Assembly (NCBI GenBank): GCA_036752345.1
Contig: DAIOSV010000004.1
Span: forward strand, 22,730 to 86,729
Origin: UBA1715 sp036752345
GTDB lineage: Bacteria; Bacteroidota; Bacteroidia; Bacteroidales; UBA1715
DNA length: 64,000 bases
Direction of reading: 5' to 3'
The position numbers and the translations under genes were made by a program. Positions within the stretch are counted from its first letter, which is position 1. Each line of letters starts with the position of its first letter. Positions 1 to 7,368 of the stretch are shown here, piece by piece. The notes under the pieces are model-generated. The model was not told the origin of the DNA. It saw nothing but the letters and a program-made list of their open reading frames with translations, and made no database searches.

Positions 1-1097
1 CTATTTTTTATCAAAATATTTATTCGCACCACCTTAATAGCACCACTTGTAGAACCAGCACATGCTCCAATAAATGTAAGAATGAAAAATAACATTTTTG
101 TCGCAAATGGCATGATACCATAGTCACATGACGAAAACCCAGTTGTCGTTATGAAAGACACAACAAGGAACAATATATTTCGAAGTTGTTGTTCTGCATC
201 AGCAAACGATTGGCATGTAGAAAAGTGTTCCCAAATATTTATTCCGAAAATACTCAAAGTAAAAATAACGATTAGTAAAATGTATGTTTTCAATTCTTCA
301 TCTTGTGTAAGATATCGAAACTTGCCACGTGCTCCCATATATAGTAACACGAAGTTTACACCCGAAATGAACATAAAAAAGATCACCACGTATTGTGCGT
401 ATGGCGATGCACTTGCCAAACCATCGTTGTAGTTCCAAAACCCGCCGGAAGAAATAGTACATTGTGCAAGAACCAACGCATCCAAGAAATTCATACCGCC
501 AATCTTGAGTAGAGCAACTTCGAGCGCAGTGCACGCTATGTAAGTTAAGTATAGTCGGCTGGCTGTATCTTTTATGCGTGGGTGAATTTTATCTTTGGTA
601 GGTCCCGTTACTTCTGCATTGTAGAGTTGGGTCCCTCCAATGCCCATCATAGGAATAATGGCAACGGTGAGAACTATGATACCCATACCACCAACCCATT
701 GCATTTGGCCGCGCCAAAGTAAAATGTGTTTTGGTAATATTTCAACATTAGGAATAATTGTAGCTCCGGTAGTTGTATATCCTGACATTGCCTCAAAAAA
801 ACCATCGGCGAATGAAGAAAGACTATGAGAGAAGAGGAATGGCAGAGCTCCTATTATTGAGAAGATGAGCCAAACGGTTCCAACTATAAAATATCCTTCG
901 CGGCGTCCTATGTTTTTTGATGCTTTGCGAAACGAAAAAGCCATAGCAAGACCAATTGCAGTGGTAATTCCTATCGCCAATAGTAGGCCGTCCATGTTTT
1001 CTGAATAGACCACGGCAGGAATGATACAACAAGCCATAAGTATGGCTTCTAGTAGTATTAAGATCCCAATGGTTCGTATGACAATTTTCCAATTCAT
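1..1097 (-). CDS. trkH: TrkH-type potassium uptake subunit (3' end cut off by window edge)
   Basis: Integral membrane subunit that moves K+ across the inner membrane together with a TrkA regulator. Reading the minus strand from ATG at 1097 gives about 365 residues with no stop. The N-terminal hydrophobic helices are followed by pore-loop motifs SGYTTTGAT, CTISSGGFW and TTTGFSS, then the conserved GACAGSTSGAIKVVR stretch at the left edge. These loops form the K+ selectivity filter in TrkH/KtrB proteins. The family is usually about 480 residues, so roughly 110 are outside the window. The start codon overlaps the stop of the small upstream gene (TAATG), which implies translational coupling. The second loop (SSGG) deviates from the more usual T-V-G-T-G-G form. 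The gene has no complete ORF because of the window edge. Confidence 0.93.
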   Translation of the reverse strand, partial: MNWKIVIRTIGILILLEAILMACCIIPAVVYSENMDGLLLAIGITTAIGLAMAFSFRKASKNIGRREGYFIVGTVWLIFSIIGALPFLFSHSLSSFADGFFEAMSGYTTTGATIIPNVEILPKHILLWRGQMQWVGGMGIIVLTVAIIPMMGIGGTQLYNAEVTGPTKDKIHPRIKDTASRLYLTYIACTALEVALLKIGGMNFLDALVLAQCTISSGGFWNYNDGLASASPYAQYVVIFFMFISGVNFVLLYMGARGKFRYLTQDEELKTYILLIVIFTLSIFGINIWEHFSTCQSFADAEQQLRNILFLVVSFITTTGFSSCDYGIMPFATKMLFFILTFIGACAGSTSGAIKVVRINILIKN

Positions 1098-1276
1098 TAT
1101 GCTTCGGAATCTTCGTTTTTGCTTTTACGGCTTGCAATAAATTCAATAGTTACACAGACAAAGCCAATACCAAGTAGTGCTGTAATTGTATTTTTGTCGG
1201 CGGCATCTAAAAACATTAGTACCATTGATGCTATACCCAAAGCAAACGCTACCGCAAGCAGAATTTTAGTTCTCAT
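1097..1276 (-). CDS. small two-helix membrane protein between trkA and trkH
   Basis: A 59-residue protein starting MRTKILLAVAFALGIAS and ending SKNEDSEA. It has two predicted membrane segments, roughly residues 4-22 and 32-49, joined by a short polar turn (DAADKNT), and a charged cytoplasmic-looking tail. It starts 5 bp after the trkA stop, and its TAA stop overlaps the trkH ATG, so all three genes look co-translated. I do not recognise a named family. The position suggests an accessory subunit or assembly factor of the Trk system, but that is inference from context only. It could also be a conserved hypothetical with no Trk role. Confidence 0.7.
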   Translation of the reverse strand: MRTKILLAVAFALGIASMVLMFLDAADKNTITALLGIGFVCVTIEFIASRKSKNEDSEA

Positions 1277-1281
1277 AAATA

Positions 1282-2634
1282 TTATTCAAAAAATTTTTTA
1301 ATCTCATTAACTGCTGAAGGCAGTGCAAATATTAATACTTTGTCTCCATCGCAAATTTGCGTGCGACCTGAAGGAATAAAGGCATTTTTCCCGCGAACTA
1401 CACCACCAATTACCGCATCTTTCGGTAAATTTTTCATTTCTATTAATGTTGATTTGGTGATTTTCATGTTTTCGTTGGCAATGATTTCCAATATTTGTGC
1501 ATCACATTGTGTCAAGTGCCGTGTAGACGATATACTTGCAGAATTACTCAATGTATATTTGTGAATACTGTTCGCAGCAATTGTTTTTTTGTTAATCAAA
1601 GTGTCAATACCCATGTCAAGAGCAAGCCCAATGTAGTCAACGTTTTCAACTTCTGCTATGGTGCGTTTTACGCCAATACGTTTAGCCAAATAGCAAGAAA
1701 GAATATTTGTCTCGGCATTGCTTGTGGTGGCAATAAACACATCGGTATTGCGGATGCCTTCTTCAACGAGCAAATCCATACTACGTCCGTCGCCATTGAT
1801 TATGAGCGTGTTCTCCAATTGTTGAGAAAGTTTACGAGCTTTTTCCGGATTAATTTCAATCAACTTTACATCGAATTGCTTCTGCAAAATCTTAGCAGTG
1901 GCACGACCAGTGCGACTGCCACCTAAAATCATAACTTGTGAAACGGCCGCATCCTTTTTCTCGAATGTTTCAAGCATTTTATTCACGCCTTGGCGGTTGC
2001 TCACAATATAGAGTATATCATCCGGTTGGCAAATATCATCACCCTTAGGAATTATAGTTGAAAAGCCTCGTTTGATTGCAATAACACGATATTTTTGTAG
2101 TTCGTCTTGCGTTGGAATAATTTCTTGCATGTATTTTCCAACAACGGCAGCTGTTTCTTCTACTTTGAGTACGAAGAGAGAGAGTAGCCCATCAGCAAAA
2201 TCAAATGATTCGCGGGTGGCTGCTCGTTCTACGAATGTTGCAATTTCTTGTGCAGCAAGTGCTTGTGGATATATAATAGAATCTATTCCTATTTCGCGAA
2301 ATAGTTTTTTGTTCTTTTCAAGCAAAAGTTCCGGGTCTCGTACACGAGCAATAGTATGTGGAGCACCTAACTTCTTCGCAATAACGGCTGAAGCTATGTT
2401 CATTTCAGGGAAATGCGTTACGGCAATATACAAGTCGCACGCTGCAACTCCTGCTTCATTGAGGACAGAAATGGTAAGTGCAGAGCCTTCAATTGTCAAT
2501 ATGTCCAAATGCAAGGCAAGTTGGTTGAGATTTTCGGTATCAACATCAATGACAGTTACTTCGTGTCTGTCGTCTGCCAAGATTCTTGCTAAGTGTTGTC
2601 CAACTTCGCCGGCACCAGCTATAATTATCTTCAT
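1282..2634 (-). CDS. trkA: TrkA, NAD-binding regulatory subunit of Trk potassium uptake
   Basis: A 450-residue cytosolic gating subunit that binds NAD(H) and the TrkH pore. It has two tandem RCK modules. The first begins MKIIIAGAGEVGQHLA with the Rossmann GxGxxG motif and an acidic residue at the end of strand 2 (TVIDVD). The second begins near residue 233 (VMILGGSRTGRATA) with the acidic end LIEINPE. Each module is followed by a TrkA-C type domain; the last one is near residues 370-450. The length matches the full two-domain TrkA. It is the first gene of the trkA / small membrane protein / trkH operon. A possible -7 element lies upstream near 2660-2670, but it is not clean. Confidence 0.95.
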   Translation of the reverse strand: MKIIIAGAGEVGQHLARILADDRHEVTVIDVDTENLNQLALHLDILTIEGSALTISVLNEAGVAACDLYIAVTHFPEMNIASAVIAKKLGAPHTIARVRDPELLLEKNKKLFREIGIDSIIYPQALAAQEIATFVERAATRESFDFADGLLSLFVLKVEETAAVVGKYMQEIIPTQDELQKYRVIAIKRGFSTIIPKGDDICQPDDILYIVSNRQGVNKMLETFEKKDAAVSQVMILGGSRTGRATAKILQKQFDVKLIEINPEKARKLSQQLENTLIINGDGRSMDLLVEEGIRNTDVFIATTSNAETNILSCYLAKRIGVKRTIAEVENVDYIGLALDMGIDTLINKKTIAANSIHKYTLSNSASISSTRHLTQCDAQILEIIANENMKITKSTLIEMKNLPKDAVIGGVVRGKNAFIPSGRTQICDGDKVLIFALPSAVNEIKKFFE

Positions 2635-2745
2635 CGTATTTTAAAAAAGCGGACTAAGATAGTGTATTTTATGAGAAAAAAATAAAACAATTAACGACCT
2701 TTTTGTAAAATCAATTTTTTCGTTGAAGAAACTTATATGTTGTGG

Positions 2746-2768
2746 CTTATAGTATAACATGCTATAAG
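2746..2768. other. short inverted repeat downstream of mscS
   Basis: CTTATAG (2746-2752) and CTATAAG (2762-2768) form a 7-bp stem with a 9-nt loop. The T run that follows lies on the plus strand, but the adjacent genes (mscS and trkA) are on the minus strand, so it does not have the right polarity to end mscS. It may be a weak hairpin with no terminator role. Confidence 0.3.
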
Positions 2769-2778
2769 TCTTTTTTAG

Positions 2779-3825
2779 TTATTGTTCCTTTGTATAAATC
2801 GTTTGTGTTGGGAAGGCAAATTCGAGTCCGTTAGCATTGAATTCTCGGAGAATTTCCATATTAACTTCTGTTTGCGTTTCGTAATAATCACCAGACTTTT
2901 TTATGTAATAAATAAAAAGAATTTGCATTGAAAAATCGCCATAGGTAAGAAAACTCACAATAACATCATTTTTAATCGTGTGAATTTTTTGAGGCAAGTC
3001 GCGGAGTATCTTCATGGCCAAATCCATTTTTTCCGGAGTTGTGTCATACGTCAATCCAAGGGTGACTTTAATTCGCGTTGAAGGTTCGGAATTAACATTT
3101 TCTATGGGATTGTCAATCACTTGTGAGTTAGGAATTGTAACTACGCGATTGTCCAATGTGCGAATTCGAAGGCTGCGCAATCCAATGGTTATGACATTGC
3201 CGTCGATAGTGCCAAAACGGACTCTGTCGCCAATATTGAACGGACGGTCAAAAAACAACATGAATCCGCTTAAAAGGTTTTTTACCGTATCTTGGGCAGC
3301 CAAGGCTATCGCAACACCTCCAATACCAAGACCTGCTATCAATGTGCCGATTTGAATGCCGATATTGTGCATCGCAACCAGAATACCAAGAATCCAAATG
3401 GTGTAGGTAGTGGTCCGATAGAGAATTTCAGTCATGCTGTGGTTGATTTTTGAATCTCCTTTATCAGCATATTTTGCTAGTATGTTTTGTATAATTCCAC
3501 CAGCTAGGCGAGAGAATGCCCATGTGAAATTGATGACAATCAAAACGGTGTATATCTTCCACATTGACGTTTCAAGGGCATCAGATGTGTCAAGCCGTTT
3601 GATAGCATACCAAATGAGTGCAATAATGGCCGCAAACATAAATGGAGCTCGAAATTTCTCTATCAGTAAGTCGTCAAGAGTTGATTCTGTTTTTGCTGCA
3701 AGTCTGCTAAAGATTTTTGTAAAAATCAGATAAATAAGTTTGGCTATGAAAAAACCTCCAATCGCTATGGCTAGTGAAATAAGTATATCCAAAAGACTGT
3801 TGCCCCAAATTGTGTATGTCAACAT
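2779..3825 (-). CDS. MscS-family small-conductance mechanosensitive channel
   Basis: A 348-residue inner-membrane protein that would release solutes on hypo-osmotic shock. Hydrophobic segments lie near residues 10-35, 55-75, 85-105 and 130-155. The glycine/alanine-rich pore helix (TLIAGLGIGGVAIALAAQ) is at about 160-180, followed by the MscS beta-domain signature (FDRPFNIGDRVRFGTIDGNV, then RSLRIRTLDNRVVTIPNS). The C-terminal alpha/beta domain runs to the end. It is monocistronic, with a good promoter 15-25 bp upstream (3842-3849). There is an extra hydrophobic N-terminal helix relative to E. coli MscS, which is common among MscS relatives. Confidence 0.93.
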   Translation of the reverse strand: MLTYTIWGNSLLDILISLAIAIGGFFIAKLIYLIFTKIFSRLAAKTESTLDDLLIEKFRAPFMFAAIIALIWYAIKRLDTSDALETSMWKIYTVLIVINFTWAFSRLAGGIIQNILAKYADKGDSKINHSMTEILYRTTTYTIWILGILVAMHNIGIQIGTLIAGLGIGGVAIALAAQDTVKNLLSGFMLFFDRPFNIGDRVRFGTIDGNVITIGLRSLRIRTLDNRVVTIPNSQVIDNPIENVNSEPSTRIKVTLGLTYDTTPEKMDLAMKILRDLPQKIHTIKNDVIVSFLTYGDFSMQILFIYYIKKSGDYYETQTEVNMEILREFNANGLEFAFPTQTIYTKEQ

Positions 3826-3841
3826 AAGCTCTATTTTTTTA

Positions 3842-3849
3842 CAAATGTA
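3842..3849 (-). promoter_or_regulatory. -7 promoter element of mscS
   Basis: On the minus strand this reads TACATTTG, a perfect match to the Bacteroidota -7 consensus TAnnTTTG, 16 bp upstream of the mscS ATG. No exact -33 TTTG is seen; a T-rich stretch lies at the expected distance. Confidence 0.6.
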
Positions 3850-3923
3850 ACAAAAACATTGTAGTAGTAAAAAAGTTGCGTTTTGGAATAGCTATTTTTA
3901 TCATTCAATTGTCTAAACCAAAA

Positions 3924-3958
3924 AATAAAAAAAGCAGAAGCTTTGCAACTTCTGCTTT
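3924..3958 (-). terminator. intrinsic terminator of the perR-rubrerythrin operon
   Basis: On the minus strand AGCAGAAG (3956-3949) and CTTCTGCT (3940-3933) form an 8-bp stem with an 8-nt loop, followed by a T-rich run. It sits 22 bp after the reverse rubrerythrin stop. Confidence 0.85.
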
Positions 3959-3980
3959 GTACGAGAGATTATCGTAGACT

Positions 3981-4532
3981 TTATTTAAAATATCTATTGA
4001 ATAATCCTTGAAAACCTTGTCCGTGACGAGCTTCGTCTTTTGCCATTTCGTGAACAGTGTCATGAATAGCATCAAGATTTTGTGCTTTTGCATTTTTGGC
4101 AATTCTCATTTTGTCGGCGCAAGCACCTGACTCTGCCATCATGCGTTTTTCAAGATTCGTTTTGGTATCCCAAACCACATCTCCTAACAATTCGGCAAAT
4201 TTAGCTGCATGTTCGGCTTCCTCGAACGCATATCGTTTGAAAGCTTCTGCAATTTCAGGATAGCCTTCGCGGTCAGCTTGGCGGCTCATTGCTAAGTACA
4301 TGCCAATTTCTGAGCATTCGCCATTGAAATGAGCAGACAAATCTTTTTTCATTTCGGCATCGCAGTCTTTTGCTATTCCTATAACGTGTTCTGTAGCAAA
4401 TGACAAACCAGCTGATTCGTCAACAGGTTTCCATGTCACTTTTTGTTTACATTGAGGACAGTGTTCAGGAAGGTTGTTCTCGTCGCCTTCATATACGAAC
4501 CCACAAACGGGGCATACAAATTTTTTCTTCAT
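3981..4532 (-). CDS. reverse rubrerythrin (N-terminal rubredoxin plus di-iron domain)
   Basis: A 183-residue cytosolic peroxidase, expected to reduce H2O2 to water with electrons from NADH-linked rubredoxin reductases. Domain order is inverted relative to classical rubrerythrin. The rubredoxin Cys4 site is at the N-terminus (CPVCG at 7-11, CPQCK at about 25-29). The four-helix di-iron domain with carboxylate/His ligands follows (GECSEIGMYL, FEEAEHAAKF, ESGACADK, KDEARHGQGF). Such reverse rubrerythrins are known from anaerobes such as Clostridium. It is last in the five-gene peroxide operon, 19 bp after rbr, followed by a terminator. Confidence 0.92.
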   Translation of the reverse strand: MKKKFVCPVCGFVYEGDENNLPEHCPQCKQKVTWKPVDESAGLSFATEHVIGIAKDCDAEMKKDLSAHFNGECSEIGMYLAMSRQADREGYPEIAEAFKRYAFEEAEHAAKFAELLGDVVWDTKTNLEKRMMAESGACADKMRIAKNAKAQNLDAIHDTVHEMAKDEARHGQGFQGLFNRYFK

Positions 4533-4551
4533 ATCGTGGTTGTTCTTAATG

Positions 4552-5091
4552 TTAATAATTATCTGGTCTTACTTGGAAATATGCTTGTGGGTGTTCGCAC
4601 ACGGGACAAATATCAGGAGCGTTTTTGCCAATTACAAGGTGGCCGCAATTTGAACATTGCCAAATCATATCTTTGTCTTTACTGAAAACGAGTCCGCCTT
4701 CTATATTTGACAATAGTTTAAGAAAACGTTCTTCATGTTCTTTTTCAATTTTAGCTACGCCTTCGAATAATGTGGCAATATCTTTGAACCCTTCTTCGTG
4801 AGCTTCTTCTGCGAAGTTTGCGTACATATCTGTCCATTCATAGTTTTCACCAGCGGCAGCATCTTTTAAATTCGTAATAGTATCAGCTACTTTTCCACCG
4901 TGAAGCAATTTGAACCATATTTTTGCGTGTTCTTTTTCGTTGTTAGCTGTTTCTTCAAATAGATTTCCTATTTGTACAAAACCATCTTTTTTTGCTTTTG
5001 AGGCGTAGTATGAGTATTTATTACGTGCTTGTGATTCACCTGCAAATGCTGCTTGCAAGTTTTTTTCTGTTTTTGAGCCTTTTAATTCCAT
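4552..5091 (-). CDS. rbr: classical rubrerythrin
   Basis: A 179-residue peroxide-scavenging di-iron protein. The ferritin-like four-helix domain comes first, with ligand motifs FAGESQARNKY, EETANNEKEHAKIW and FEGVAKIEKEHEERF. The C-terminal rubredoxin domain has WQCSNCGHL and CPVCEHPQAYF. Length and order match the classical family. It lies between the flavoprotein-rubredoxin gene (24 bp upstream) and reverse rubrerythrin (19 bp downstream), so both rubrerythrin architectures are made from one transcript. This is typical of strict anaerobes that must survive transient oxygen. Confidence 0.95.
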   Translation of the reverse strand: MELKGSKTEKNLQAAFAGESQARNKYSYYASKAKKDGFVQIGNLFEETANNEKEHAKIWFKLLHGGKVADTITNLKDAAAGENYEWTDMYANFAEEAHEEGFKDIATLFEGVAKIEKEHEERFLKLLSNIEGGLVFSKDKDMIWQCSNCGHLVIGKNAPDICPVCEHPQAYFQVRPDNY

Positions 5092-5115
5092 ATGCTGTAT
5101 ATTTTTACATTTTTA

Positions 5116-5739
5116 TTATAACGAAATTTTTTCAAAATCGGCAACGCCATGTTTGCAAACGGGGCATATAAAGTCAGGAGGAAGTTCTTCTCCTTCGTAA
5201 ATGTAGCCACAAATTCTGCATCGCCAACCAACTTTCCCCGTGTTTTTAGTTGCGGGCGAACTTTGTTGTGGTTTTATGTGTTTATGGTAGTACGAGTACG
5301 TGAGTGTTTCGTCTGATGATAAAACTTCTGCCTCCGTCACTTCTGCAATGAAAAGTGTGTGTGTGCCTAAGTCAATCATTGACGTAACCGAACCCGACAA
5401 AAATGCATTACTATATTCCGAAAGATAGAGAACACCATTGGCAGAACGTTTCGCCGAGTCAAACCCAATGAATTTGTCAGCTGTTTTGCCTGATTGAAAT
5501 CCAAATCTTTCTATAACAGAAAATGGTGTAGATTGTGTAAGTACCGAGACATTGAATTTTCCCGATGCTTTAATCATATCGTGCGTTCGGTTTGCTTTAT
5601 TTATAGCTACCGTAATTTGTAACGGACTACTGGTAACTTGCTGTACTGTATTCACAATACACGCATTGTCATCGCCATCGTTGTTGGCCGACAATGCGTA
5701 TACGCCATATGCTATTGAAAATAAAGCCTTTGAATTCAT
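5116..5739 (-). CDS. flavin reductase-rubredoxin fusion (high-molecular-weight rubredoxin type)
   Basis: 207 residues. Residues 1-155 are a flavin-reductase-like FMN-binding split barrel (ACIVNTVQQVTSSPLQITVA, then DKFIGFDS, then HTLFIAEVTEAE). Residues 170-207 are a rubredoxin domain (CRICGYIYEGEELP, FICPVCKHGVADF). The same two-domain order is known from clostridial and Moorella high-molecular-weight rubredoxin, which passes NAD(P)H-derived electrons to flavodiiron proteins or rubrerythrins. Here it is placed to supply the two rubrerythrins downstream. The separate rubredoxin gene lies 2 bp upstream. The electron donor cannot be read from sequence. Confidence 0.88.
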   Translation of the reverse strand: MNSKALFSIAYGVYALSANNDGDDNACIVNTVQQVTSSPLQITVAINKANRTHDMIKASGKFNVSVLTQSTPFSVIERFGFQSGKTADKFIGFDSAKRSANGVLYLSEYSNAFLSGSVTSMIDLGTHTLFIAEVTEAEVLSSDETLTYSYYHKHIKPQQSSPATKNTGKVGWRCRICGYIYEGEELPPDFICPVCKHGVADFEKISL

Positions 5740-5741
5740 AT

Positions 5742-5900
5742 TTATGCTTCTTCAAAGTCTTCTTTTCCAACTCCGCACATTGGACAAGTCCAATCAGCAG
5801 GTAAATCTTCAAATGCTGTTCCTGGTTCTATACCATTATCTGGGTCACCAACTTCAGGATCGTATTCATAACCACATACTTTACAAACAAATTTTTTCAT
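5742..5900 (-). CDS. rubredoxin
   Basis: A 52-residue single-iron electron carrier: MKKFVCKVCGYEYDPEVGDP, then GTAFEDLPADWTCPMCGVGK. The two CxxCG knuckles (Cys 6/9 and 39/42) and the conserved W/Y residues are intact, so it is a complete small rubredoxin. It starts 5 bp after perR and ends 2 bp before the flavoprotein-rubredoxin gene. It presumably shuttles electrons to the rubrerythrins encoded downstream. Confidence 0.95.
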   Translation of the reverse strand: MKKFVCKVCGYEYDPEVGDPDNGIEPGTAFEDLPADWTCPMCGVGKEDFEEA

Positions 5901-5905
5901 AATTA

Positions 5906-6337
5906 TTATTTTTTAGTTAGACATTTGTTACATATTCCTTTATAGTACACTTGTGTTTCTTTAACGGAAAAACCTCCGTCTAAAGTATCGATTGGAACAT
6001 CAAAGTTTTGAGGAATGTCATAAATAGTTTGGCACTTTTCGCAAAGAAAATGTGCGTGCCGATATGTATTTCCATCAAAATGATTCATTTTTCCATCAAT
6101 TGAAATTGCTAATATAATACCTTTTTCTTGAAGTTGTTCAAGCGTATTATATACTGTTGTTTTTGAAAGTGTGGGAATGCTCGGCACTAGTGCATTATAC
6201 ACCTCGTCAGCCGAAGGGTGTGTGGAATGTTCTAAAACATAACGTAAAATATACATTCTTTGTACCGAAGCCTTAATGCCACATTGGTTTAATAATGTTA
6301 CAATTGTGTTGTCTGATATTTTCTGTTTTTGTTCCAT
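5906..6337 (-). CDS. perR: Fur-family repressor, PerR-like
   Basis: A 143-residue metal-dependent repressor. The N-terminal winged helix (residues 15-85: KASVQRMYILRYVL, then STHPSADEVYNAL, then LSKTTVYNTLEQL) contains the recognition helix. The dimerisation domain carries the H-x-H-F-x-C-x-x-C site (HAHFLCEKC) and a second C-x-x-C (CNKCLTKK), which form the structural zinc site. PerR rather than Fur or Zur is inferred from the genes it leads (all peroxide defence) and the Per-box-like palindrome just upstream, which implies autoregulation. The sensing residues that separate PerR from Fur were not resolved by alignment. Confidence 0.85.
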   Translation of the reverse strand: MEQKQKISDNTIVTLLNQCGIKASVQRMYILRYVLEHSTHPSADEVYNALVPSIPTLSKTTVYNTLEQLQEKGIILAISIDGKMNHFDGNTYRHAHFLCEKCQTIYDIPQNFDVPIDTLDGGFSVKETQVYYKGICNKCLTKK

Positions 6338-6348
6338 TATTAATTTTT

Positions 6349-6374
6349 TTTACAAATTTGTAATAATTACAAAA
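6349..6374. promoter_or_regulatory. PerR-box-like operator, two overlapping palindromes
   Basis: TTTGTAATAATTACAAA (6357-6373) is a perfect 8-1-8 palindrome. Its inner 15 bases match the Bacillus PerR box TTATAATnATTATAA at 13 of 15 positions. TTACAAATTTGTAA (6350-6363) is a second perfect palindrome overlapping it. Both sit 13-37 bp upstream of the perR start and overlap a possible -7 element (minus strand TTATTTTG), ideal for repression by the encoded PerR. Confidence 0.7.
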
Positions 6375-6434
6375 TAAGTCCAAATATTTTGACGAAAAAA
6401 AACAAAAAATAGATATACGTCTCCTGAAATACGA

Positions 6435-6463
6435 TTGGCAGTTCCATAAATTTTGTATCTTTG
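6435..6463 (+). promoter_or_regulatory. promoter of the SPFH gene
   Basis: TATCTTTG (6456-6463) matches TAnnTTTG exactly. TTGG (6435-6438) lies 17 bp upstream as a candidate -33 element. The ATG is 26 bp downstream. Confidence 0.65.
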
Positions 6464-6489
6464 TGAAAATAAATTAAATAAAATCCCCT

Positions 6490-7308
6490 ATGAAAGGAAA
6501 ATATCAAAGACTTATTATCATTGGCATCGTAGCCGTATTTTTTCTCGTTGCTTTTGGAAACAGTATGTTTATAAAATTGGAAGCAACTGAGCGAGGTGTT
6601 ATATTTCGTCAGTTTACCACTGGTTTGGATAAAGACAATGTGTATGAACCAGGATTTCATATAATTGCACCATGGAATGACATGTATGTATTCAATGTTT
6701 CAGAGCAAAAAGTTGAAGAAACAATGGATGTGCTTGATAAAAATGGTCTTTCTATCAATATAGAAATAACCGTTCGTTTTTATCCTATTTACAATAAGGT
6801 AGGTAGCTTGTATGAAGCTTTCCGTACCGATTATGCCAACGTGTTGGTTGTTCCTGAAGTTCGTTCTTCAGTACGTCAAGTTGCTGGACGCTATACGGCT
6901 GAAGAAATTTATTCAACAAAACGTTCTGAAGTGGAACAAACAATTATTGACGAAGCCGGTAAAAAATTACGTGAAAATAACATAGAAATGAAAGCTTTGT
7001 TGATTCGTTCTATTAATTTGCCACAAGACATTCGCCAAGCTATTGAAAGTAAGTTGAAACAAGAACAAGAAGCTCTTGCATATCAATTCCGTTTGGAGAA
7101 AGAAAAATCGGAAGCAGAACGTAAAAGAATCGCTGCAGAAGGTGAGGCTCGCGCCAACAATATTATCAATAATAGTTTGACACCTAGTTTGCTTAAGATG
7201 CGTGGCATTGAAGCAACGTTGGAATTGGGTAAATCACAAAACTCTAAGACTATAATTATTGGTGGTGGAGGTGATGGACTTCCTCTCATATTGAACTCAG
7301 ACAAATAA
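6490..7308 (+). CDS. prohibitin-like SPFH-domain membrane protein
   Basis: 272 residues. There is one N-terminal membrane helix (about 8-26). The SPFH/Band 7 domain covers about 30-200 (ERGVIFRQFTTGL, PGFHIIAPW, NIEITVRFYP, VRQVAGRYTAEEIYS). A charged coiled-coil (QEQEALAYQFRLEKEKSEAE) is followed by a Gly-rich tail. SPFH proteins oligomerise into ring-shaped membrane scaffolds; the bacterial prohibitin-like ones often associate with FtsH protease. It has its own promoter and a strong terminator immediately downstream, so it appears monocistronic. The specific cellular role is unknown. Confidence 0.9.
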   Translation: MKGKYQRLIIIGIVAVFFLVAFGNSMFIKLEATERGVIFRQFTTGLDKDNVYEPGFHIIAPWNDMYVFNVSEQKVEETMDVLDKNGLSINIEITVRFYPIYNKVGSLYEAFRTDYANVLVVPEVRSSVRQVAGRYTAEEIYSTKRSEVEQTIIDEAGKKLRENNIEMKALLIRSINLPQDIRQAIESKLKQEQEALAYQFRLEKEKSEAERKRIAAEGEARANNIINNSLTPSLLKMRGIEATLELGKSQNSKTIIIGGGGDGLPLILNSDK

Positions 7309-7331
7309 ATTAGTAACTAATAATAATAACG

Positions 7332-7364
7332 AAGGCTGTTGGACACATACAACAGCCTTTTTTA
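7332..7364 (+). terminator. intrinsic terminator after the SPFH gene
   Basis: AAGGCTGTTG (7332-7341) and CAACAGCCTT (7350-7359) make a perfect 10-bp stem with an 8-nt loop followed by a T run. It ends only about 4 bp before the ATG of the next gene, so it also occupies that gene's ribosome-binding region. Confidence 0.9.
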
Positions 7365-7368
7365 TACT

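Noticed and set aside
2746..2778. Terminator for mscS
   Set aside because: The hairpin has its T run on the plus strand, the wrong polarity for the minus-strand gene.
7339..7368. TTG start for the heptose kinase
   Set aside because: The added residues lie inside a perfect terminator stem and are not part of the kinase fold.
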